Of a stretch of DNA of 8,071 bases, positions 1-5,155 are shown piece by piece. Under the pieces are notes generated by a model. It was given only the letters and a program-made list of their open reading frames with translations, ran no database searches and was not told the origin of the DNA. The translations under genes and the position numbers were made by a program. The DNA is from Acidobacteriota bacterium (lineage in GTDB: Bacteria; Acidobacteriota; Vicinamibacteria; Vicinamibacterales; 2-12-FULL-66-21): positions 1 to 8,071 of the forward strand of contig JACDBQ010000038.1 of assembly GCA_013694845.1 (NCBI GenBank), written 5' to 3'. Every line of letters begins with the position of its first letter. Position 1 is the first letter of the stretch.

Positions 1-1
1 C

Positions 2-415
2 AACCTGCTGATCGGGCGAGCGCGCGTCGTCGAGATCAACAAGCGCGGACCGATCACCGCCGATGATCTGGTGGCCGCCGGACTGCGGGAAGATCTCCGA
101 GTGCTGTTCAAGACGCCCAATTCCGCCCTCTGGAACAGCGAGGTTTTCCACGAGGACTATGCCTACCTCACCGAAGCCGGTGCGCGCTGTCTGGTGGAAC
201 AGGGCGTCAAGGTCGTGGGTATCGACTACTTGTCGATCGAACAGTTCAAGAAGGCCGGAGCGCCCGCGCACCGGACCCTGCTCTCGAACGCCATCATCAT
301 CATCGAAGGACTCAACCTAGCCGACGCGGAGCCCGGCATGTACGAGATGTATTGTCTGCCGCTGCTGATCGCCGGCGGCGATGGCGCGCCCGCGCGCGTC
401 GTACTGAAACGCTGA
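2..415 (+). CDS. Cyclase-family / kynurenine formamidase-like metal hydrolase, C-terminal part (5' end outside window)
   Basis: The reading frame is open from base 2 to the TGA at 413-415, giving 137 residues of a C-terminal half. The start lies upstream of the window; the internal GTG at 71 is not the start, because family-like sequence (NLLIGRARVVEINKRGPIT) precedes it. What is seen is the typical late part of the cyclase family (Pfam PF04199, which includes bacterial arylformamidases): RVLFKTPNSALW, then VVGIDYLSIE, then AHRTLLSNAIIIIEGLNL, then YCLPLLIAGGDGAPARVVL. The His at 269-271 and the Glu at 305-307 are 12 residues apart, as are the late active-site His and Glu of characterised kynurenine formamidases. 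The N-terminal HxGTHxD metal site should lie upstream and cannot be checked. Members hydrolyse amides or lactones such as N-formylkynurenine, but the family is broad, so the substrate is unknown. No kyn genes are in view. The stop is 7 bp before glgC, so the two are probably co-transcribed. Confidence 0.85.
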   Translation, partial: NLLIGRARVVEINKRGPITADDLVAAGLREDLRVLFKTPNSALWNSEVFHEDYAYLTEAGARCLVEQGVKVVGIDYLSIEQFKKAGAPAHRTLLSNAIIIIEGLNLADAEPGMYEMYCLPLLIAGGDGAPARVVLKR

Positions 416-422
416 GGGACGT

Positions 423-1691
423 GTGCTCGACGACGTAGTCGTGATGGTGCTGGCGGGGGGCGTCGGCGAACGCCTGTACCCGCTGACGAAGGAGCGCGCC
501 AAGCCGGCGGTGTATTTCGGCGGACCCTATCGGATCATCGACTTCACCCTCAGCAACTGCATCAACGCCGGTCTGCGGCGGATCTTCATCGCGCTGCAAT
601 ACAAGTCGCTCTCTCTCAGCCGGCACATCCGCATGGGATGGAGTGTGGTCGCCGACGAGCTCGGGGAGTTCGTGGAGATCCTCAGCCCTCAGAAGCGGGT
701 CGGCGAGCACTGGTACCTGGGCACCGCCGACGCCGTTTATCAGAACCTGTATTCGATTCTCCGCGAGAGCCCTCGCTACCTGATCGTGTTGTCGGGGGAT
801 CACGTTTACAAGATGGATTACGCGAAGATGCTGCGCGTTCACAAGGAGCGACGGGCCGGCGCGACCATCGCGGTGATCGAGGTCCCGACGGAAGAAGCCC
901 ATCGCTTCGGTGTGCTCCAGACCGATGACCAGGACCAGATCACCGGTTTTCTCGAGAAGCCGAAGCACCTGCAGCCCGGCGGCCAGGTGCTCGCGTCGAT
1001 GGGCATCTACATCTTCGACATGGAGACCCTGGTACCGGCGCTGGAAGAGGACGCGCGGCACCCCTCGACCCACGATTTCGGGAAGGATATCCTCCCGTCA
1101 CTGATCTCGAAGACGTCGGTCTACGCCTACCGGTTCTATGACGAGAACAAGAAGGCGTCCACATACTGGCGCGACATCGGCACGCTCGACGCCTACTTCG
1201 AAGCGAACATGGACTTGTGTCACGTCAACCCGGATTTCAACCTCTACGACCCCGAGTGGCCGCTGCGTACGCACCAGGTGCAGGCGCCGCCGGCGAAGTT
1301 CGTGTTCGCCGATGAGGGACGCCGGTGCGGACAGGCGCTCGACTCGATCATCTCCGCCGGCTGCATCGTGTCGGGCAGCACGGTCGCCGGCAGCGTCCTG
1401 TGCCCCAACGTGCGCGTGCACAGCTTCTCGGAGATCGAACAGAGCATCCTGATGCCCGGGGTTCGCGTCGGACGGCACGCGCGGGTCCGCCGCGCGATCG
1501 TCGATCGCGACGTATTCATTCCGCGCGGAGCCCAGATCGGGTGGAATCGCGACGAGGACCGTCGCCGCCACACGGTCACCGACAGTGGCATCGTCGTCGT
1601 GACGACCGACGATGAACCGTTCATCGGGGAGATCAGCGACGAAGCGCTGCGGATCGAAGAAGAGTTCGACACGAGAGGATCCGAACCCTAG
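423..1691 (+). CDS. glgC: Glucose-1-phosphate adenylyltransferase (ADP-glucose pyrophosphorylase)
   Basis: Makes ADP-glucose and pyrophosphate from ATP and glucose-1-phosphate, the committed step of bacterial glycogen synthesis, in the cytoplasm. The product has 422 residues, close to the usual 420-430. Seen in order: nucleotide-binding loop LAGGVGERLYPLT (10-22) with RAKPAV (25-30); RIIDFTLSNCINAG (37-50); catalytic Asp126 in LSGDHVYKMDY; GFLEKP (175-180) with the sugar-phosphate Lys179; SMGIYIFD (192-199); HDFGKDILP (217-225); YWRDIGTLDAYFEANMDL (248-265). A C-terminal left-handed beta-helix-like region follows (about 300-395). The GTG start has a GAGGGA stretch at 414-419 just upstream, closely spaced. 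A later GTG/ATG (residues 7-8) is possible but would shorten the first beta strand. In E. coli GlgC a Lys in FGGKFRIIDF (Lys39) binds the activator fructose-1,6-bisphosphate; here the aligned residue is Pro35, so activation probably differs. Other nucleotidyltransferases are unlikely given these GlgC-specific motifs. Confidence 0.97.
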   Translation: MLDDVVVMVLAGGVGERLYPLTKERAKPAVYFGGPYRIIDFTLSNCINAGLRRIFIALQYKSLSLSRHIRMGWSVVADELGEFVEILSPQKRVGEHWYLGTADAVYQNLYSILRESPRYLIVLSGDHVYKMDYAKMLRVHKERRAGATIAVIEVPTEEAHRFGVLQTDDQDQITGFLEKPKHLQPGGQVLASMGIYIFDMETLVPALEEDARHPSTHDFGKDILPSLISKTSVYAYRFYDENKKASTYWRDIGTLDAYFEANMDLCHVNPDFNLYDPEWPLRTHQVQAPPAKFVFADEGRRCGQALDSIISAGCIVSGSTVAGSVLCPNVRVHSFSEIEQSILMPGVRVGRHARVRRAIVDRDVFIPRGAQIGWNRDEDRRRHTVTDSGIVVVTTDDEPFIGEISDEALRIEEEFDTRGSEP

Positions 1692-1731
1692 CCCACGCCC
1701 GCGGGACCCCTTCCCCATTCGTCTTGCCGAC

Positions 1732-1738
1732 AAGGAGA
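1732..1738 (+). promoter_or_regulatory. Ribosome binding site of eno
   Basis: The sequence AAGGAGA sits 4-5 bases before the GTG at 1743. It fixes that GTG as the enolase start. The 51-bp gap between glgC and eno holds no other recognisable signal: I see no promoter with both hexamers and no terminator. Confidence 0.75.
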
Positions 1739-1742
1739 TCTG

Positions 1743-3044
1743 GTGTTCAAGATCACGAGCGTGCATGGCCGTGAGGTGCTCGATTCACGCGGAAACCCGA
1801 CGGTGGAAGCCGAGGTCACTCTCGAGAACGGCATGACCGGACGGGCGGCCGTCCCGTCCGGCGCGTCGACCGGTCAGCGCGAGGCACTCGAGCTTCGGGA
1901 CGGCGACCCGAAGCGCTATCTCGGAAAGGGGGTCGCCAACGCTGTCGCGAACATCAACACGGAGCTCGCCCGGGCACTCGCCGGTCGCGATGCCCGGCAG
2001 GCTGCCATCGATCGATTCATGATCGAGCTGGACGGGACCCCGAACAAGGCACGTCTCGGCGCCAATGCGACACTCGGGGTCTCGATGGCGCTCGCGCGTG
2101 CCGTGGCGAACGCCGCCGGCGTGCCCCTCTACGCTCATGTGGCGACCCTCTACGGCTCCGGTGTTGACGTCAGCCTGCCCGTGCCCATGTTGAACATTCT
2201 GAATGGCGGCGCGCACGCCGACAGCAGCGTCGATTTCCAGGAGTTCATGGTGATGCCGGTCGCGGCGCCCACCTTCGCCGAAGGGCTGCGTGTCGGGGTC
2301 GAGATCTTCCACGCGCTGCGGTCGATTCTCAAGAAGAAGGGCTACTCGACAGGGGTCGGTGACGAAGGCGGATTCGCGCCCAGCCTCTCGTCGAATCGCG
2401 AAGCGCTCGACCTGGTAATGGAAGCCGTCACCCAGGCGGGATACCAGGCCGGGCAGGAGGTCTACCTGGCTCTCGACGTCGCGGCTAGTGAACTGTGGAA
2501 CGAGCAGACGCGCACCTACGAGTTCAAGAAGTCGGCCGATACGGCCCGGTCCTCCGACGAGATGGTGGCGCTCTACGAGGACTGGGTGCGGCAGTACCCG
2601 ATCATCTCGATCGAGGACGGTGTCGCGGAAGGGGACTGGGAGGGCTGGGCCGCGTTGACCCGCGCCATCGGGTCGCGGGTACAGGTCGTGGGGGACGACG
2701 TGTTCGTGACGAACCCTGACATCCTGAAACGCGGTATCAGCGAAGGGGTCGGCAACGCCATCCTGATCAAATTGAACCAGATCGGCACCATCACCGAAAC
2801 ACTGGAGGCGATGACGATGGCCGCCGATGCGAACTACGCCTCCATCATTTCGCATCGCTCGGGCGAGACGGAAGACACGACGATCGCCGATCTGGCCGTC
2901 GGCACCGCTGCGGGGCAGATCAAGACCGGGTCCGCAAGCCGCAGCGACCGCGTGGCGAAGTACAACCGGCTGCTGCGGATCGAGGAGGAGCTCGGATCCA
3001 GGGCGCGGTATGCCGGGACGGCTGCGCTTCGCGGGAAGCTGTAA
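1743..3044 (+). CDS. eno: Enolase (phosphopyruvate hydratase)
   Basis: Interconverts 2-phosphoglycerate and phosphoenolpyruvate in glycolysis and gluconeogenesis, a Mg-dependent cytosolic enzyme that in many bacteria also scaffolds the RNA degradosome. The 433 residues match the usual 425-435. The N-terminal domain begins ITSVHGREVLDSRGNPTVE and carries the mobile loop VPSGASTGQREALELRD (37-53). The barrel domain shows catalytic Glu208 in GVGDEGGFAP, Mg ligands Asp245 (LALDVAASE), Glu291 (ISIEDG) and Asp318 (VGDDVFVTN), catalytic Lys343 in LIKLNQIGTITET, and the signature SHRSGETEDTTIADLAVG (370-387). All key residues are present, so it should be active. The GTG start is supported by AAGGAGA upstream and by the standard N-terminus. 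The stop TAA is immediately followed by the GTG of gpmI, the previous enzyme of the pathway in the glycolytic direction, which points to co-transcription and coupled translation. Confidence 0.99.
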   Translation: MFKITSVHGREVLDSRGNPTVEAEVTLENGMTGRAAVPSGASTGQREALELRDGDPKRYLGKGVANAVANINTELARALAGRDARQAAIDRFMIELDGTPNKARLGANATLGVSMALARAVANAAGVPLYAHVATLYGSGVDVSLPVPMLNILNGGAHADSSVDFQEFMVMPVAAPTFAEGLRVGVEIFHALRSILKKKGYSTGVGDEGGFAPSLSSNREALDLVMEAVTQAGYQAGQEVYLALDVAASELWNEQTRTYEFKKSADTARSSDEMVALYEDWVRQYPIISIEDGVAEGDWEGWAALTRAIGSRVQVVGDDVFVTNPDILKRGISEGVGNAILIKLNQIGTITETLEAMTMAADANYASIISHRSGETEDTTIADLAVGTAAGQIKTGSASRSDRVAKYNRLLRIEEELGSRARYAGTAALRGKL

Positions 3045-4583
3045 GTGGCGACTCGACCCCTGGTCCTCCTCGTCCTCGACGGCTTCGGTATCCGGGCCGA
3101 GCGGGAACACAATGCGATTGCGCTGGCGCGCACGCCGGTATACGACGCCCTGCTCGCGAGATATCCCCACGCACGACTGATCGCGTCGGGAGAAGCGGTC
3201 GGGTTACCCGCCGGCCAGATGGGCAACTCCGAAGTCGGGCACACGAATATGGGGGCGGGTCGGGTCGTGTACCAGGATCTGACCCGCATCGATAAAGCGA
3301 TCCGGGACGGGGATCTCGCAACCAACGCGCCCCTCGACCGCGCCTTCTCTCGTTGCGCGGCAGGAGCGCACGCGCTCCACTTCATCGGGCTCGTCTCCGA
3401 CGGAGGTGTCCACAGCCATCAGCGGCATCTGCACGCGCTGCTCGAGGTCGCGGCGGCGGGTAAAGTACCGCGGGTGTTCGTTCACGCGATCACCGATGGG
3501 CGCGATTCATCGCCGGTCGGGAGTGCGCGCTACATCCCGCAACTCGAGGGGGTCCTTCACCGGACCGGTGGGCAGATCGCCACCGTCGTGGGCCGATACC
3601 ACGCGATGGACCGTGACCAGCGATGGGAGCGGACGAAGCTCGCCTACGACGCGTTCGTCGGTGGGATCGCCGGCAGGACGGGCCGCAGCGCGCTCGACGC
3701 GGTCCAGCGGTCACATGCCGAGGGCGTCACCGACGAATTCGTCAAGCCCGTCGTCATCGTCGATCCTGACGAAACGCCGATCGGACCGGTTCGTGACGGC
3801 GACTCGGTCGTGTTCTTCAATTTCAGAGCAGACCGCTCGCGTCAGATCACGCGGGCCCTGGCGGTCGACGACTTCGAAGGCTTCGCGCGGCGCGCGCGGC
3901 CCGCGGTCCATTACACGACGATGACGGAGTACGACCGGACGTTCACGTTTCCGGTGGTCTTCGACCCGGTGTCGCTATCGGGGAACCTGGCGGACGTTCT
4001 CGAAGCGGGGGGCCGCACCAATCTGCGGCTTGCCGAGACCGAGAAGTATGCCCACGTCACCTACTTCTTCAACTGTGGGCGGGAGGAACCGTACCGCGGG
4101 GAAGAGCGGATTCTCGTGCCATCGCAAAAGGTCGCGACCTACGACCTGGCTCCCCGGATGAGCGCGCTCGGGATCACCGACGCGCTGGTTGACGACATCG
4201 AGGGGCAGAAGCACGACGTCATCATCTGCAACTTCGCGAATGCCGACATGGTCGGTCACACCGGCAGTCTCGAAGCGACGATTCTGGCCGTCGAGACGCT
4301 CGACCAGTGTCTCGGCCACATGCTGACCGCGCTGCAGAGAGTGGACGGCGTGGCGCTCATCACCGCCGACCACGGTAATGCCGAGCAGATGTGGGACACG
4401 GCACTGAACGCACCGCACACGGCCCACACGGCGAATCCGGTCCCGGTGATCCTGTGCGATGACCGGCAGGTCGGACGCAGGCTGAGGGACGGCAGCCTCA
4501 GGGATGTGGCGCCGACGATCCTGGAATTACTGGAAATGACTGGCGCCCCCGAGATGACGGGCGCCAGCTTGATCGAGAACTGA
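3045..4583 (+). CDS. gpmI: 2,3-bisphosphoglycerate-independent phosphoglycerate mutase
   Basis: Interconverts 3-phosphoglycerate and 2-phosphoglycerate, the step beside enolase, without the 2,3-bisphosphoglycerate cofactor; a di-manganese enzyme of the alkaline phosphatase superfamily. The 512 residues match the iPGM family (about 510-515). Seen: Asp12 in LVLLVLDGFG; the phosphorylated Ser62 in QMGNSEVGHTNMGAGR; VSDGGVHSH (118-125); ITDGRDSSP (149-157); YHAMDRDQRW (185-194); FFNFRADRSRQITRA (257-271); VPSQKVATYDLAPRMSA (358-374); metal ligands Asp401 and His405 in ANADMVGHTGS, Asp442 and His443 in ITADHGNAEQMWD, and His461 in PHTAHT. The GTG start abuts the eno TAA with only a weak GGGAAG upstream, so translation is probably coupled to eno; the standard N-terminus starts exactly there. 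The C-terminus has a small repeat, EMTGAP then EMTGAS (497-508), whose DNA forms a perfect hairpin. Confidence 0.98.
   Translation: MATRPLVLLVLDGFGIRAEREHNAIALARTPVYDALLARYPHARLIASGEAVGLPAGQMGNSEVGHTNMGAGRVVYQDLTRIDKAIRDGDLATNAPLDRAFSRCAAGAHALHFIGLVSDGGVHSHQRHLHALLEVAAAGKVPRVFVHAITDGRDSSPVGSARYIPQLEGVLHRTGGQIATVVGRYHAMDRDQRWERTKLAYDAFVGGIAGRTGRSALDAVQRSHAEGVTDEFVKPVVIVDPDETPIGPVRDGDSVVFFNFRADRSRQITRALAVDDFEGFARRARPAVHYTTMTEYDRTFTFPVVFDPVSLSGNLADVLEAGGRTNLRLAETEKYAHVTYFFNCGREEPYRGEERILVPSQKVATYDLAPRMSALGITDALVDDIEGQKHDVIICNFANADMVGHTGSLEATILAVETLDQCLGHMLTALQRVDGVALITADHGNAEQMWDTALNAPHTAHTANPVPVILCDDRQVGRRLRDGSLRDVAPTILELLEMTGAPEMTGASLIEN
4540..4567 (+). repeat. Perfect 9-bp inverted repeat at the 3' end of gpmI
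   Basis: CTGGCGCCC at 4540-4548 and GGGCGCCAG at 4559-4567 are exact reverse complements around a 10-base loop. The stem is very GC-rich and lies in the last codons of gpmI, 14 bases before the stop codon. No T-run follows, so it is not a textbook intrinsic terminator. It may act as a 3' stabilising stem or a pause site, or may simply result from the short coding duplication (GAAATGACTGGCGCC / GAGATGACGGGCGCC) that it overlaps. Confidence 0.5.
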
Positions 4584-4596
4584 CGGTCGCCAGGGA

Positions 4597-4609
4597 CCAC
4601 GACGCGTGG
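4597..4609. terminator. Weak hairpin between convergent gpmI and the small gene
   Basis: CCACG and CGTGG at 4597-4601 and 4605-4609 can form a 5-bp stem with a 3-base loop in the 42-bp gap between the two facing stop codons. It would serve either strand, but there is no U-run on either side, so a terminator function is only a guess. Nothing better is visible in this gap. Confidence 0.15.
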
Positions 4610-4625
4610 GCGGTGGTGAGGGACC

Positions 4626-4937
4626 CTACTCGACTTCTTTTTCCTGCGCCTCGTCTGCCGCGATCCGCAGCGATCGCAGGAACCGTTTGTCGTTGGCGCT
4701 GATATCGAAAGAGGCGCGATCGTGCGCCCGGGCGGTCTTGACCACGGCCCCGATCTTGGCGAGCGCGGTCGAATTCGAGCGATTCATGAATCCAATGACG
4801 GCTTCGAGCGTCACTTTCATCTCGAACCCGGCAGCCCGGGCTCGCTCGCGGGCGGCTTCCACCCGGGCATCATCGGCGACGGCGGCACTAATGGCGTCGG
4901 ATAGCTCACGGGCTAACCGGTTCACGACGTCATCCAT
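4626..4937 (-). CDS. Small protein of unknown function (103 residues)
   Basis: I do not recognise this family. The ATG at 4937-4935 is chosen because a near-consensus AAGGAGG site (4950-4944) lies 6-7 bases upstream; the open frame continues further upstream, but that part looks like non-coding leader. The 103 residues start MDDVVNRLARELSDAISAAV and end with a charged tail, EAQEKEVE. The sequence has no signal peptide, no membrane segment and no cysteine. It is Ala-, Arg- and Glu-rich, with an amphipathic helical look in about 1-38 (EAARERARAAGFEM), a central stretch MKVTLEAVIGFMNRS (40-54), and a basic segment SANDKRFLRSLRIAADE (80-96). It could be a small helical cytosolic protein that forms an oligomer or binds nucleic acid, but nothing shows this. 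Reading direction is opposite to all neighbours; it converges with gpmI and has its own strong promoter. That it is a real gene rests on the SD site, the promoter and the frame. Confidence 0.75.
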   Translation of the reverse strand: MDDVVNRLARELSDAISAAVADDARVEAARERARAAGFEMKVTLEAVIGFMNRSNSTALAKIGAVVKTARAHDRASFDISANDKRFLRSLRIAADEAQEKEVE

Positions 4938-4943
4938 ACGGGA

Positions 4944-4950
4944 CCTCCTT
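4944..4950 (-). promoter_or_regulatory. Strong Shine-Dalgarno site of the 103-residue gene
   Basis: On the - strand the sequence reads AAGGAGGTCCCGTATG. The match to the 16S tail is excellent, with 6-7 bases before the ATG at 4937. This decides the start of the small gene against the longer open frame that reaches 5144. Confidence 0.85.
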
Positions 4951-5038
4951 ACCGCCGCCGGGACTGGCAAACCGGGGCGTTGCCCGAACCGTCGCTGCCC
5001 GGGATCGGCGGCAGGGCTCGGGTGCCAAAGCTGTTCAT
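4949..5038 (-). other. Possible leader (upstream) open reading frame, 29 codons
   Basis: Within the transcribed leader of the small gene, an ATG at 5038-5036 opens a frame that reads MNSFGTRALPPIPGSDGSGN followed by APVCQSRRR and stops at TAA (4951-4949). That TAA overlaps the AAGGAGG ribosome site of the downstream gene, an arrangement that would couple the two translations. No good ribosome site precedes the ATG, and the product resembles nothing I know. It may be a chance frame in GC-rich DNA. Confidence 0.2.
4966..5022 (-). promoter_or_regulatory. Possible structured 5' leader with overlapping hairpins
   Basis: Three short pairings can be read in the leader RNA: GGCAA with TTGCC (4966-4970 / 4980-4984), CTGCC with GGCAG (4995-4999 / 5010-5014), and an outer CCCGA with TCGGG (4983-4987 / 5018-5022). 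The outer stem shares two bases with the first hairpin, so the two compete in part. I could not match it to a known riboswitch class. Short GC-rich pairings are expected by chance in such DNA. Confidence 0.2.
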
Positions 5039-5043
5039 ATGAA
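5034..5043. promoter_or_regulatory. 10-bp perfect palindrome TTCATATGAA
   Basis: TTCATATGAA is its own reverse complement and stands out as AT-rich in GC-rich surroundings. It lies about 20-30 bases downstream of the predicted start of the - strand transcript, a position where a repressor could block it. It also contains the ATG of the possible leader frame. Function as an operator is inference only. Confidence 0.2.
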
Positions 5044-5070
5044 GGATTTGCAGCGAGGGAGCGCATGGCT

Positions 5071-5099
5071 ATTGTAGAAGTCCTCCGGCTGAGTGTCAA
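5071..5099 (-). promoter_or_regulatory. Sigma70-type promoter of the 103-residue gene
   Basis: On the - strand, TTGACA (5099-5094), exact to the -35 consensus, is followed by a 17-base spacer and TACAAT (5076-5071), five of six matches to the -10 consensus. This is the best promoter in the window. Transcription should begin near 5064, leaving a leader of about 126 nt before the ATG at 4937. Confidence 0.7.
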
Positions 5100-5146
5100 T
5101 GGCTTGGCCGCAAGATGTTGGGGTGAGCCGGCGGACCACACCAAGT

Positions 5147-5155
5147 TGTTACAAT
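5147..5155 (+). promoter_or_regulatory. Possible extended -10 promoter of the mutase operon
   Basis: TGTTACAAT fits the extended -10 pattern TGnTATAAT with one mismatch, and there is no convincing -35 hexamer at the right distance. It overlaps the first ATG of the mutase gene (5154-5156). If used, RNA would begin near 5162, upstream only of the second in-frame ATG at 5166. Confidence 0.35.

Noticed and set aside
312..1073. 253-codon - strand open frame over glgC
   Set aside because: Shadow of glgC and the end of the cyclase gene; the translation is Arg/His-rich with no motif.
1785..3170. 461-codon open frame on the - strand
   Set aside because: It lies fully opposite eno and the start of gpmI, both of which have all catalytic motifs. 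Long antisense frames are common over GC-rich genes, and the product has no recognisable domain.
4938..5064. Known riboswitch in the leader of the small gene
   Set aside because: I compared it by eye with the conserved cores of the cobalamin, glycine, fluoride, c-di-GMP and SAH classes as far as I remember them, and none fits.
5072..5100. Possible + strand promoter TTGTAG, 17 bp, GTCAAT
   Set aside because: Both hexamers match poorly. It is the complement of the much better - strand promoter.
4938..5144. Longer version of the small - strand gene, starting at 5144
   Set aside because: The extra 69 residues would cover the promoter and leader, while a strong Shine-Dalgarno site precedes the ATG at 4937.
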